Notes: generated from the letters alone by a model not told the origin. Shown: positions 1-9,474, counted from the stretch's first letter. The stretch is 37,511 nt of DNA from Emticicia sp. (GCA_023254245.1 JALQYE010000017.1:1-37511); one strand, 5' to 3'. Numbers and translations are program-made.

Positions 1-1140
1 ATCACGCTTGGAGGCATGAAAGTAATTGGCTACACCGACGTAATTCAAGTAGTTTGTTTGATTTTCGGAGGTTTGGCAACTACCTATTTAGCCCTCGATT
101 TGCTCTCAAATAAAGTGGGTACAGGTGCAGGCATTTTTGAAGGAATGAACCTTATCGCTCAAAAAGCCGATAGCCATTTACACATGATTTTCAAGCCAAA
201 CCAATACCAAGTGCATGACGGAAAAGGCGGATTTATTGATGCTTATCGCCAGTTGCCAGGTATTATGATGTTTATCATTGGTGGACAATGGGTAAATAAT
301 CTTAATTACTTTGGGTGTAATCAATACATGACTCAGCGTGCTTTGGGGGCTGATATTTCTACGGCTCGCAATGGCGTTTTGTTTGCTGCTTTCATGAAAA
401 TGTTAATGCCATTTATTGTGGTTTTGCCAGGTTTGGCGGCTTATGTAATTTTCCAAGAAAATGCTGATGCTTCAATTGTAAATGGCATTACTCAGAATGG
501 AGTTGTTAAACCCGATAATGCTTATCCAGTTTTGTTGAATTTATTGCCAGTTGGTTTGAAAGGCTTAGCATTTGCTGCACTTACGGCTGCTATTGTGGCA
601 TCGTTGGCAGGAAAAGCCAATAGTATCTCAACGATTTATGTGTTGGATATTCACAAGAAATTCTTCAATAAAAACCTTACCGAAAAACAAACCGTTTGGA
701 CTGGCCGTGTGGCAATTATCATCTCGTTTATTATTGCCCTGATAGTGAGTCCACTGTTGGCTAATTTCGGACAAGCATTCGAGTATATTCAAGTTTACAC
801 GGGCTACATTTCGCCAGGGATTTTGAGTATTTTCTTGCTTGGTTTCTTCTGGAAAAAAGCTACTGCCAATGGTGCTTTAACGGCAGCGGTTTTAAGTATT
901 GCTTTATCGGCAATCATTGAAAGCCTTTATCCCGAATTTCCATTCATGAATCGCATGGGCGTAGTTTTTTGGATTTGTTCGTTGGTACATATCACGATTA
1001 GCCTAATTGAAGGAAAAGGCAAAGACCACGAAAATGCTTTTGAAGTACGCAAAGAATGGTTCAAAGTCGAAACACCATTTATGCTTGGGGCATTAATCGT
1101 GTGTGCAATTTTCACAATTATTTATACAGTTTTTTGGTAA
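1..1140 (+). CDS. Sodium/sugar symporter, SSS (SLC5) family, 3' part only
   Basis: The reading frame is open from base 1 (ITLGGM...), so the start lies outside the window and the internal ATG at 16 is not the true start. About 379 residues are visible of a family that is usually 500-560 long. The stretch WVNNLNYFGCNQYMTQRAL is close to the conserved segment of vSGLT-type sodium/sugar cotransporters. Many hydrophobic helices follow, ending in a helix at the extreme C-terminus. The likely role is inner-membrane sodium-driven uptake of a monosaccharide such as galactose, glucose or xylose; the sugar cannot be read from sequence. The mutarotase gene starts 22 bases downstream and no terminator lies between them, so they probably share a transcript. 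The family call is firm and the substrate is inferred. Confidence 0.9.
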   Translation: MTLGGMKVIGYTDVIQVVCLIFGGLATTYLALDLLSNKVGTGAGIFEGMNLIAQKADSHLHMIFKPNQYQVHDGKGGFIDAYRQLPGIMMFIIGGQWVNNLNYFGCNQYMTQRALGADISTARNGVLFAAFMKMLMPFIVVLPGLAAYVIFQENADASIVNGITQNGVVKPDNAYPVLLNLLPVGLKGLAFAALTAAIVASLAGKANSISTIYVLDIHKKFFNKNLTEKQTVWTGRVAIIISFIIALIVSPLLANFGQAFEYIQVYTGYISPGILSIFLLGFFWKKATANGALTAAVLSIALSAIIESLYPEFPFMNRMGVVFWICSLVHITISLIEGKGKDHENAFEVRKEWFKVETPFMLGALIVCAIFTIIYTVFW

Positions 1141-1162
1141 AAATCTATTCATTCATAAAATC

Positions 1163-2326
1163 ATGAAAATAAAAACGCTCGGGTTAGTGCTAATCGGTAT
1201 CGGACTTCTACAAGTTGGATTTGCACAATCGCCCTCAAAAACTAAGAAAAACACCACAGGAAAAGTGAATAAAATCGAAAAAACAGCTTTTGGAAAACTG
1301 CCAAATGGCTCAAATGTTGACCTTTTTACACTTCGCAATGCCAACGGCATGGAAGTGCAAATTACAAATTATGGTGGCATCATTACAAACCTAACAGCAC
1401 CCGATAAAAAAGGAAAATATGCCAACGTCACGCTTGCTTGCGATTCGCTCAAAGGCTATCTCAAAGGTGTACCGTATTTTGGTGCATTGATTGGACGTTT
1501 CGGTAATCGAATTGCCAAAGGTAAGTTTACACTCGAAGGCAAAGAATATACTTTGGCTACCAATAATAGACCAAATGCCCTTCATGGTGGTAGAAAAGGT
1601 TTTGATAAAGTGCTTTGGACAGCAACGCCAATTGATGCGGCCGAACCACAACTAAAACTCAACTACACAGCAGCCGATGGAGAAGAAGGCTACCCGGGGA
1701 AATTAGACGTTGAAGTAATTTATACGCTTCAAAAAGATAATTCGGTAAAGATTGATTATAAGGCAACTACCGATAAAACGACGGTTTTGAATCTTACGAA
1801 TCATACGTATTTCAATCTTTCGGCCGATGCAAGTAAAGACATTCTCGACCATGAACTTACATTGGCTGCTGATAAATTAGTACCTGTTGATGCTACGCTC
1901 ATTCCTACGGGCGAACTAACAGCGGTGGCAGGAACGCCATTCGATTTTTTGAAGCCTCATAAAATCGGTGAGCGAATCAACGATGCGAATGATGCCCAAA
2001 TCAAATACGGAAAAGGATATGACCACTGCTGGGCATTTACCGATGCCAGCAATAAATTGAAAAACGTAGCTTCGGTTTATGAAGCAACATCGGGTCGTGT
2101 AATGGAAGTCTTTACGACCGAGCCAGCTATTCAGTTTTATTCAGGTAATTTCTTGGATGGTTCGGCGATTGTGAAAGGTGGAATTCCTGCAAAATTCCGT
2201 TCGGGATTTTGTTTAGAAACCCAACATTATCCTGACTCTCCAAACAAACCCAACTTTCCAACAACGGTTTTAAAACCTGGTGAAACTTATAAATCAACAA
2301 CCGTTTATAAGTTTTCGGTGAGGTAA
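1163..2326 (+). CDS. galM: Secreted aldose 1-epimerase (galactose mutarotase)
   Basis: This enzyme interconverts alpha and beta anomers of free aldoses. The start at 1163 is preferred over the upstream in-frame ATG at 1103, because it opens a clean signal peptide (MKIKTLGLVLIGIGLLQVGF, cut near AQ) and avoids overlap with the transporter. The protein is 387 residues. GalM landmarks are all present: GRFGNRIAKGKF, NALHGG with His141, LTNHTYFNL with His214, and LETQHYPDSPN with Glu352, which match the catalytic His/His/Glu of the family. The signal peptide places it in the periplasm, where it can convert sugars released from polysaccharide before uptake or oxidation. A broken paralog lies at 26340-28476. 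The pairing with a sugar symporter supports a role in monosaccharide uptake. Confidence 0.93.
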   Translation: MKIKTLGLVLIGIGLLQVGFAQSPSKTKKNTTGKVNKIEKTAFGKLPNGSNVDLFTLRNANGMEVQITNYGGIITNLTAPDKKGKYANVTLACDSLKGYLKGVPYFGALIGRFGNRIAKGKFTLEGKEYTLATNNRPNALHGGRKGFDKVLWTATPIDAAEPQLKLNYTAADGEEGYPGKLDVEVIYTLQKDNSVKIDYKATTDKTTVLNLTNHTYFNLSADASKDILDHELTLAADKLVPVDATLIPTGELTAVAGTPFDFLKPHKIGERINDANDAQIKYGKGYDHCWAFTDASNKLKNVASVYEATSGRVMEVFTTEPAIQFYSGNFLDGSAIVKGGIPAKFRSGFCLETQHYPDSPNKPNFPTTVLKPGETYKSTTVYKFSVR

Positions 2327-2345
2327 TTTCAACAGAATTTTAGTG

Positions 2346-2403
2346 AAAAATCGCAATGCAAGCTTAATAACTAATTGATTATGAGTGTATTGCGATTTTT
2401 TGT
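2346..2403 (+). terminator. Rho-independent terminator after galM
   Basis: A perfect 12-bp stem (AAAAATCGCAAT at 2346-2357, ATTGCGATTTTT at 2389-2400) with a 31-base loop is followed by more T. It lies 19 bases after the galM stop and should end the symporter-galM transcript. The A-rich outer arm means it could also work on the other strand. Confidence 0.75.
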
Positions 2404-2449
2404 TCTACACAACAGTATAAACTATTCAACCATAAATTTATAAAAAACA

Positions 2450-4693
2450 ATGAAACGATTTCTAACCTATGGGATTGTTTTGCTATGCGTAATGATTACT
2501 TACCTTAGTTTCAAAGCAGAAGACCCCATTCCTCCCAAAAACACTTGGACACATTACGGAGGTAGTCCCGAGCAATCGAAATATTTTGAAGGGACAGAAA
2601 TAACTAAGCAAAATGTCAGTCAATTAAAGGTAGCGTGGCATTATGCCACCGACGACGACGCCCCAAATTTTTCGAGTCCCATTGTGGTAGATACTGTCAT
2701 GTATTTGGTGGCAAAAAACAGTTCGTTGGTTGCACTAAATACGCTTACAGGCAAAGAAATTTGGATACATACAGGCTTGTCAGGAATTAGCCGAAGGGGT
2801 TTAAATTACTGGGAGAGCAAGGATAAAAAAGACAAAAGGCTCATTTTTACATTAAATAATAGCCTTCAAGAAATTGATGCCGTAACTGGAAAAACGATTG
2901 AATCTTTTGGTAAAGGTGGCTACGTAGATATGCGTGAAGGTCTCGACCGTGACCCTCAGTCAATCCGACGAATGCAGTCGATGATGCCAGGGGTTTTATA
3001 TGAAGATTTAGTGATACTCGGCTCAGCTCCAGGCGAAGGTTATTTTTCACCTCCTGGGCATATTCGTGCGTATAATGTTGTTACTGGCAAATTAGAATGG
3101 ACTTTCCATACAATTCCGCACCCAGGTGAATATGGCTACGATACATGGCCAAAAGATGCCTATAAATATATTGGGGGCGTAAATGTTTGGAGTGAAATAA
3201 CGGTAGATACCAAAACAGGAATTGCTTATTTGCCGATTGGCTCTCCAACTTACGATTATTATGGTGCTGATAGACTGGGTAATAATTTATTTGGAAATTG
3301 TTTAGTGGCTCTCGATGCCCGCACAGGTAAGCGAATTTGGCATTATCAAACGGTTCACCATGATATTTGGGACTATGATTTATCGCCCGCTCCACAACTC
3401 TTGACCGTAAATTATAAAGGCAAAAGCATTGATGCCGTTTCGGTAGCAACTAAGCATGGTTTCGTTTTTGTTTTCGACCGAAAAACTGGTCAGCCTGTTT
3501 TTCCGATTGAAGAACGAGCTTTTCCTGATACAAAAATGCCAGGCGATAAGGCTTCTCCAACTCAACCCATTCCTGCCGTTGTGCCTACATTTACACATCA
3601 TGAAGTAAATGCCCAAAATCTTAATCCATATTTCTCTAAAGCTGATAGAGAAATGTGGTTGAGTCGCCTAAAAACTGCAAAAAGTGGCTTGTTTGTACCT
3701 CCCAGCGATAAATACGAAACCATTATGATGCCTGGGGCATTGGGTGGAGCTAATTATGGTAATACAGGTTCAAACGCCCGAAAAGGTATGATGTACATAA
3801 TGACCCAAGAACATGCTTCAATTTATAGACTCAATAAAGTGGGTGGTCCAGCCTTGCCAACTTTTACGGCAAATGATGAAAAAAGAGCACTGGCATTCTA
3901 CAAAAAATCATGTCAGACCTGCCACGGTGCAAAGTTGGAAGGTGGAGTTGGGCCAAAACTCACGGGCGTAGGGCAAAAACTAATGATTGATGACTTTAAG
4001 AGCATTATTAGCAATGGAAAAGGCCAAATGCCAGCATTTGTACACGTCGATGAAGCAGCCGTAACGGCACTTTATAAATATTTGGGAGGAAACCCCAACA
4101 GACCAAATTTCCCTCGTAGAAATGGAAATGCCAAACCCATTGAAGGTCCAGTAGTTGCGAATGGTGGTGCAAAAATTAAACCTGACGAAAAACCAGTACC
4201 GCCAATGAGCGATTATCCCGAAGGAACGGAACATCCATCAGTAAGATATACTACCGATTATGGCCTCGAATGGCCAGGTTTATTGGGGCCGCCGTGGTCA
4301 TCAATGGTAGCTTATGACTTGAACACAGGTAAAATAAAATGGCGAAGACCCATTGGTTTAGACTCACTTTATGGCAAAGGAAATCCAAATTTTGGGGCTC
4401 CAGGTGGCACGCTTCGCAAAGGAATGGTAGTAACAAGCACAGGAATTATTTTTGCTACGGCAAAAGGAGGAAAACTCTACGCTTTGGATGAAGAAAATGG
4501 TAAAATCCTTTGGGAAACAACCCTAAGCTACGAAGTCAATGGCCAGCCGATTATGTATCAACAAAACGGCAAACAATATTTAGTAGTAAATGCGTCATCG
4601 AGTTTTGCTAAAGATAGCTACAACCAAAGTATTAAAAAAGGAGCATTACCAAAGGCTTATGTAGTTTTTGCCTTGCCAGAAAAGAAAAAATAA
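2450..4693 (+). CDS. PQQ-dependent sugar/alcohol dehydrogenase with inserted cytochrome c domain
   Basis: A 747-residue quinoprotein with an N-terminal signal or anchor segment (MKRFLTYGIVLLCVMITYLS). Propeller-blade tryptophan motifs recur: ALNTLTGKEIW, AYNVVTGKLEW, ALDARTGKRIW, AYDLNTGKIKW and ALDEENGKILW. Between early and late blades, at about residues 470-550, sits a haem c domain with CQTCH at 488-492 and a candidate axial methionine at 527 (GQMPAF). The fold matches periplasmic PQQ glucose-dehydrogenase-like enzymes, which oxidise an aldose or alcohol and pass electrons to a cytochrome. The built-in haem suggests electrons leave through it to the respiratory chain. Substrate is unknown; glucose, xylose or galactose would suit the neighbours. 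No PQQ synthesis genes are in the window. The cupin gene follows after 20 bases, so the two are probably one operon. Confidence 0.9.
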   Translation: MKRFLTYGIVLLCVMITYLSFKAEDPIPPKNTWTHYGGSPEQSKYFEGTEITKQNVSQLKVAWHYATDDDAPNFSSPIVVDTVMYLVAKNSSLVALNTLTGKEIWIHTGLSGISRRGLNYWESKDKKDKRLIFTLNNSLQEIDAVTGKTIESFGKGGYVDMREGLDRDPQSIRRMQSMMPGVLYEDLVILGSAPGEGYFSPPGHIRAYNVVTGKLEWTFHTIPHPGEYGYDTWPKDAYKYIGGVNVWSEITVDTKTGIAYLPIGSPTYDYYGADRLGNNLFGNCLVALDARTGKRIWHYQTVHHDIWDYDLSPAPQLLTVNYKGKSIDAVSVATKHGFVFVFDRKTGQPVFPIEERAFPDTKMPGDKASPTQPIPAVVPTFTHHEVNAQNLNPYFSKADREMWLSRLKTAKSGLFVPPSDKYETIMMPGALGGANYGNTGSNARKGMMYIMTQEHASIYRLNKVGGPALPTFTANDEKRALAFYKKSCQTCHGAKLEGGVGPKLTGVGQKLMIDDFKSIISNGKGQMPAFVHVDEAAVTALYKYLGGNPNRPNFPRRNGNAKPIEGPVVANGGAKIKPDEKPVPPMSDYPEGTEHPSVRYTTDYGLEWPGLLGPPWSSMVAYDLNTGKIKWRRPIGLDSLYGKGNPNFGAPGGTLRKGMVVTSTGIIFATAKGGKLYALDEENGKILWETTLSYEVNGQPIMYQQNGKQYLVVNASSSFAKDSYNQSIKKGALPKAYVVFALPEKKK

Positions 4694-4713
4694 CCTATAA
4701 ATCTTGAAAAAAC

Positions 4714-5928
4714 ATGAAAAAAATATTTTTACCAATCGCACTTTTGTTATTCGTTTCGGTGGTTCAAGCACAAAATTTACAAAAACGAATAGTTTCAAAC
4801 GACCCTTCAAAATATCGTTCACTCACTGCCGTTCATGCAGGAGCAGGTAAAATGGGTTTCACTCAATTGGTAGGCCGCAATGACCTTGCCACTAATTTTT
4901 TATACCTACATACAGGTTCGATTGAGGGAAAATCAGGAATTGGGCATCATTTTCATCATGAAATTGAAGAAATGTTTGTGCTTTTGAGTGGCGAAGCCGA
5001 ATTTACTATAAACGGCCGAACAGCCAAACTAAAAGCTCCTGTGGTTGTACCTTGCAAAAAAGGCAATTCGCATGGCATTTATAACCGAAGTGCTACGCCA
5101 GTAAAATGGATGAATTTTGCAGTTAGTCAGGTCAAAGGCAAGGCTGATAATTTTGATTTGGGCGATACCCGTGAAAATGCCATCGTTGAAGCGACTCCAA
5201 ATTTTGTGTATGGAAGACTGGAAACCGATAAGCTAAAAGCGAACAATACTGCTTATCAAGGAAACGGAACAATGTATCGGAGAGTAATTGGTAGCGAGGT
5301 GTTTAGTACAGATTGGAATCACGTTGACCACGTTGTAATTCCAGCGGCTGGGTCAGCTACTCGTAAACTTGAAGGAATTGAAGAAGTATATTATGTGCTA
5401 AAAGGCTCTGGCTCAGTTGCGATTGGTTCAGAGAAACAAACATTCAAAACCGATGATGTTTTTTATGGTTTGTTAGGCGAAAACCTAACTATCAACAGCG
5501 ATGCTGGAAGTGAATTAGAACTTTTGGTGATTGGTGTAGCGGCATCAAAACAAAAAATGCTAACCATAAACAAGCCATTAAGCAAGCCCAAAGCCATTGG
5601 TTTACAAATGGATTTTGTAGTGCCAAAAGAAAATGCCGAAGCCTTCGAGAAAATGTACTACTCAATTTATGTGCCTGCCATGACAGTTCAAGAAGGGTAT
5701 TTGGGTTCAAAATGTTTGAGACTTTTCCCAGAAAATATTCAGAAAGAAATACAGGCTGAGCCGACAAACTACAATTACCAAATTCAGATTTCGTTTGATA
5801 CCGAAGAACACCGACGTAAATGGGTGGCGAGTCCACAGCACCAAATTGCTTGGCCAGCGGCATCGGGCTTAGCTAAGGAATTTAAGTGGCGAGGCTACGA
5901 TATTATGGGTGACGACGACCAGAAGTAA
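4714..5928 (+). CDS. Secreted double-cupin protein with C-terminal alpha/beta-barrel-like domain
   Basis: A 404-residue protein with signal peptide MKKIFLPIALLLFVSVVQAQ. The first cupin (about residues 60-145) has a complete metal site: GHHFHHEIEEMFVLLSG fits cupin motif 1 and PCKKGNSHGIYN fits motif 2. The second cupin (about 200-275) keeps the shape (EEVYYVLKGSGSVAIG) but lacks the histidines, so it is probably structural. Residues from about 290 (MDFVVPKENAEAFEKMYYS onward) look like a dimeric alpha/beta-barrel (ABM-type) module; this last call is weaker. It is co-transcribed with the PQQ dehydrogenase and ends at a terminator. A metal-dependent periplasmic enzyme acting on an oxidised sugar or lactone is possible, but that is inference. 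No symbol is justified. Confidence 0.75.
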   Translation: MKKIFLPIALLLFVSVVQAQNLQKRIVSNDPSKYRSLTAVHAGAGKMGFTQLVGRNDLATNFLYLHTGSIEGKSGIGHHFHHEIEEMFVLLSGEAEFTINGRTAKLKAPVVVPCKKGNSHGIYNRSATPVKWMNFAVSQVKGKADNFDLGDTRENAIVEATPNFVYGRLETDKLKANNTAYQGNGTMYRRVIGSEVFSTDWNHVDHVVIPAAGSATRKLEGIEEVYYVLKGSGSVAIGSEKQTFKTDDVFYGLLGENLTINSDAGSELELLVIGVAASKQKMLTINKPLSKPKAIGLQMDFVVPKENAEAFEKMYYSIYVPAMTVQEGYLGSKCLRLFPENIQKEIQAEPTNYNYQIQISFDTEEHRRKWVASPQHQIAWPAASGLAKEFKWRGYDIMGDDDQK

Positions 5929-5944
5929 AAGAAGTAAACTACAT

Positions 5945-5982
5945 AAAGCCTTTTTGCTTTCAAACAGCAAAAAGGCTTTTTT
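5945..5982 (+). terminator. Strong Rho-independent terminator after the dehydrogenase-cupin operon
   Basis: A perfect 14-bp stem (AAAGCCTTTTTGCT at 5945-5958, its complement at 5966-5979) with a 7-base loop is followed by a T run to 5982. It lies 16 bases after the cupin stop and separates that operon from the xylan operon. Confidence 0.92.
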
Positions 5983-6122
5983 GTTTCTGAAAATTGAGTA
6001 CATAAACTTCGCTTTCAATCTTCATTAAACAGATTCCATACGCAATACTTTTACCTTGAAATACTCAAACACAAAACATAAGTAATTGAAGCTGCCATGC
6101 ACTTTAAATCTCTACTCTAATG

Positions 6123-6168
6123 ACGTCACTATACGTCAAGTTTCTTTGCAATTTACGTATAGTGACGT
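6123..6168. promoter_or_regulatory. 14-bp perfect inverted repeat upstream of the xylan operon
   Basis: ACGTCACTATACGT (6123-6136) is repeated as its exact complement at 6155-6168, with 18 bases between. The left arm overlaps an 8-bp palindrome TGACGTCA at 6121-6128. It is the only strong structure in the 5983-6345 gap ahead of xusA; I see no gene in that gap. It lies about 180 bases before the xusA start. It could be an operator for the hybrid two-component regulator at 19154, or a transcript hairpin, since a short T run (6170-6174) follows. A weak -7-like box TTACTTTG sits at 6291-6298, with one mismatch to TAnnTTTG. Confidence 0.5.
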
Positions 6169-6345
6169 GTTTTTGTTAGTAGCACAAAAATTTTGAATAA
6201 TAATCGTGTAAAATTGACACTTTCTAAGATTCCTGAACATTTGTAGTGCTTATTTAGTGAATTGTGCTACTCTATTTATACATCCGTACCTTACTTTGCA
6301 GAAGTAATTTTATATTATTTATTAAATGATTCATATTTATTAACT

Positions 6346-9300
6346 ATGAAACAAATTGACTTGTGCGTATCAATTAGTAGGAAAAAGCTATACTACGTAA
6401 TGTGGAGCGTTTTGCTTTTAATTGGTTTTTCGAGCTATTCATTAAAAGCTCAAACAGTGAAGGGAACAGTTAAGTCGAATACTGGTGAAACAATTCCGGG
6501 TGCGGCTGTAACGGTTAAGGGAACAACCAGAGGGGTGAATTCTGGTGCAACTGGCGAGTACTCAATTGTTTGTTCGCCAAAACTAACATTAGTATTTAGT
6601 TCGGTTGGTTACAAAACAAAAGAGGTTGTGGTTGGTAATGAGAAGGTAATTAATGTTGTTTTGGAAGAAATGTTATCTGAGCTATCGGAAGTGGTAGTTG
6701 TGGGATATGGACGACAGAAAAAAGAAGGGGTTGTTGCATCAGTTACTCAAACTACCAATAAAGAACTTGAGAGAGCGGGTGGGGTTTCGAGTATTGGTGC
6801 GGCTCTGACTGGTAACGTACCAGGTTTAATTACCAATGCAAGTACTGGACTTCCAGGAGCAGAAGACCCACAGATTTTGATTCGTGGTCGCAGTTCATGG
6901 AATAATTCTGAGCCATTGATTCTTGTGGATGGGGTTGAGCGTCCGATGAATAGTGTGGATATTAGTTCGGTTGAAACCATTACAGTTTTGAAAGATGCTT
7001 CGGCGACGGCAGTTTTTGGTTCGAGAGGTGCAAACGGTGTAATTTTAGTTACGACTAAGCGTGGTCAAACAGGCAAGGCTTCTATCAGAGCTACCGTAAA
7101 CACAATTGTGAAAGCTCCATCGAAGCTCCCACAAAAATATGATTCTTTTGATGCCCTAAGCATCAGAAACGAAGCCATTGAATATGAATTAGCTGCTCGA
7201 CCAGAGGGCTGGAGAAATATTACGCCACAGGCGGTAATCAATAAGTATCGTTTTCCTGCAAACTTAGCAGAAGCTGAGCGTTATCCGAATGTTGACTGGG
7301 AAGAAGCATTATTCAAACCTTATGCTATTTCAAACAATGCAAATTTGAATATCAGCGGTGGAACAAATCTGGTGAAATACTTTACCAGTGCCGATTTCTT
7401 GCAAGAAGCCGATTTATTTAAAATCTATGATAATAAACGTGGTTACGAACAAGGTTTTGGCTTTAATCGCTTGAATGTTCGTAGTAATTTAGATTTCCAA
7501 CTTTCGAAAAGCACTTTATTCAAAACCAATTTATCGGGTTCGTATGCGGTCAGAAAAAGCCCTTGGGGCTTCACAGGTAGCCAGTATGGCCCGTGGATTG
7601 ATGCCTACAGTGCTGCACCAGATTTATTCTTACCTAAATACTCGGATGGCTCGTGGGGTTTTTATGCACCAAACCAAGCAAGAGCCGAAAACTCTGCTTT
7701 GAGCCTTGCTATTGGCGGTATTCAGTACCAAACTACTGCTCGTATTACAACTGACTTTACATTGGAGCAAGATTTAGACCGCCTTGTGAAGGGTTTAAGA
7801 GTTGCAGGAACAGTTTCGCTGGATAATACATTCGTAGAATCGAACCGTGGTGTAAATGACCTTTTCAATGGCACACAACGCAAGTGGATTAACCCAGACA
7901 ACGGTGTAGAAGTTTATCAGCAAGCAGTTGATGGTATCACAGGTTTCGATTTTCAAGAGGGTATCAAGTGGACGCCAGCGGCAGGTAGTATTGGTGCAAG
8001 CCAACGACGTTTGTTCTATCAGTTACAACTGAATTACAACAAAACTATTGCAGGAAAGCACAATATCACAGCAATGGGTTTGACAAACCGAAACGTTTTT
8101 GCCAGCGGTAATACCATTCCTTCGTATCGTGAAGACTGGGTTTTTAGAACTACCTACAATTTCAACAATAAATACACCATCGAATACAATGGTGCTTACA
8201 ACGGCTCTGAGCAGTTTGCCAAAGATTATCGTTTTGCGTTTTTCTCTTCGGGTGGTGCAAACTGGGTAATCTCGAACGAGAATTTCATGAAGCCAATAAA
8301 ATTCATCAATTCATTGAAACTACGTATGTCGTATGGTCAAACAGGATTTGATAATTTGGGCGTAAGATGGCCTTACTTAGAGCAATGGGCTTACGGCGGA
8401 AGGTCAAGATTGGGTGTTACGAACGAAGCTGCTGAGCAAAGTCCATATACATGGTATTCGCAGGCAACCGTAGGAAACCCAACTGTTCAATGGGAAGAAT
8501 CAGAGAAGTTTAACTTAGGTTTAGATTTTGAAATTCTTAGAGGTTTGGTAAAAGGTAAAGCCGATATTTTCCAAGATAATAGAAGTAAGATTTTATTGAC
8601 AGGAAGAGCCGATGTGCCGAGTTATTTTGGTGCTGCTCCACCAGTGGCCAACTTAGGGGCTGTAAAATCGCAAGGTTATGAAGTAGAATTACATTTCAGT
8701 AAAAATGTTGGGAAATTCCGTTTGTGGTCAGACCTTAACATGACACATACCGAAAACAGAATCTTGGAACGTGCCACACCAGAATTGCTTCCTGACTACC
8801 AAAAACCAGAAGGAATGCAAATCGACCAAACGTATTCTTTCGTGAACAACGGAATTTATAACACTTGGGACCAGCTCTATGGTAGCACAATGCACAACGT
8901 AAATGATAACCAGAAACTCGTAGGTAATTATTATTTAGTAGATTATAACGCTGACGGTGTGATTGATTCACAAGATAGAATCCCGTACGGACACACAGGT
9001 TGGCCACAAAATACTTACAACGCAACATTTGGTGTAGATTGGAAAGGTTTATCGGCTTTTGTTCAGCTTTATGCTGTCAATAACGTTACTCGCCAAGTTG
9101 TATTCACAAGTTTGAGCGGGCAGAGTAATACAGTTTATTATGAAGGAGCGTACTGGTCTCCACAAAATCCAAGCGGAACACCGATTCCACGTTGGTTAAC
9201 TACACCATTCGGTGATTATAGAGGAACACAATACATGTATGATGGCTCTTATGTTCGTTTAAAAAATGCCGAAATAGCTTACACTTTCACATCAGAACTC

Positions 9301-9474
9301 AGCAGAAAATTAGGGTTCAATAGCCTAAGAGTATATCTCAACGGTAATAACCTCTATGCTTGGAGCAAAATGCCAGACGATAGAGAGTCGAATTTCGCAG
9401 GAACAGGCTGGGCATCGCAAGGGGCTTATCCAACTGTAAAAAGATATAATTTGGGTTTAAACATAACTTTCTAA
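6346..9474 (+). CDS. xusA: SusC-like TonB-dependent outer-membrane transporter (XusA position)
   Basis: A 1042-residue outer-membrane receptor. ATG at 6346 is chosen over the TTG at 6262 because it opens directly onto a signal peptide (hydrophobic core YVMWSVLLLIGFSSYSLKAQ). In order: a carboxypeptidase-regulatory-like domain (VKGTVKSNTGETIPGAAV), the link SELSEVVVVGYGRQKKEGVV, a plug with ILIRGRSSW, LILVDGVERP and the conserved ATAVFGSRGANGVILVTTKRG, then a long beta-barrel ending in an aromatic-rich strand (RYNLGLNITF). It would import xylo-oligosaccharides with its SusD partner, powered by TonB. It is first in a six-gene operon and the next gene starts 11 bases downstream. The symbol follows gene order in the known Bacteroidetes xylan cluster. 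Confidence 0.93.
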   Translation: MKQIDLCVSISRKKLYYVMWSVLLLIGFSSYSLKAQTVKGTVKSNTGETIPGAAVTVKGTTRGVNSGATGEYSIVCSPKLTLVFSSVGYKTKEVVVGNEKVINVVLEEMLSELSEVVVVGYGRQKKEGVVASVTQTTNKELERAGGVSSIGAALTGNVPGLITNASTGLPGAEDPQILIRGRSSWNNSEPLILVDGVERPMNSVDISSVETITVLKDASATAVFGSRGANGVILVTTKRGQTGKASIRATVNTIVKAPSKLPQKYDSFDALSIRNEAIEYELAARPEGWRNITPQAVINKYRFPANLAEAERYPNVDWEEALFKPYAISNNANLNISGGTNLVKYFTSADFLQEADLFKIYDNKRGYEQGFGFNRLNVRSNLDFQLSKSTLFKTNLSGSYAVRKSPWGFTGSQYGPWIDAYSAAPDLFLPKYSDGSWGFYAPNQARAENSALSLAIGGIQYQTTARITTDFTLEQDLDRLVKGLRVAGTVSLDNTFVESNRGVNDLFNGTQRKWINPDNGVEVYQQAVDGITGFDFQEGIKWTPAAGSIGASQRRLFYQLQLNYNKTIAGKHNITAMGLTNRNVFASGNTIPSYREDWVFRTTYNFNNKYTIEYNGAYNGSEQFAKDYRFAFFSSGGANWVISNENFMKPIKFINSLKLRMSYGQTGFDNLGVRWPYLEQWAYGGRSRLGVTNEAAEQSPYTWYSQATVGNPTVQWEESEKFNLGLDFEILRGLVKGKADIFQDNRSKILLTGRADVPSYFGAAPPVANLGAVKSQGYEVELHFSKNVGKFRLWSDLNMTHTENRILERATPELLPDYQKPEGMQIDQTYSFVNNGIYNTWDQLYGSTMHNVNDNQKLVGNYYLVDYNADGVIDSQDRIPYGHTGWPQNTYNATFGVDWKGLSAFVQLYAVNNVTRQVVFTSLSGQSNTVYYEGAYWSPQNPSGTPIPRWLTTPFGDYRGTQYMYDGSYVRLKNAEIAYTFTSELSRKLGFNSLRVYLNGNNLYAWSKMPDDRESNFAGTGWASQGAYPTVKRYNLGLNITF

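Noticed and set aside
3081-3449. 122-residue minus-strand frame inside the PQQ dehydrogenase
   Set aside because: It is antisense to conserved propeller blades and has no recognisable features.
5492-5863. 123-residue minus-strand frame inside the cupin gene
   Set aside because: It is antisense to a coding region with clear motifs and no independent support.
6262-6345. Longer xusA start at TTG
   Set aside because: The added 28 residues precede a complete signal peptide that starts at ATG 6346.
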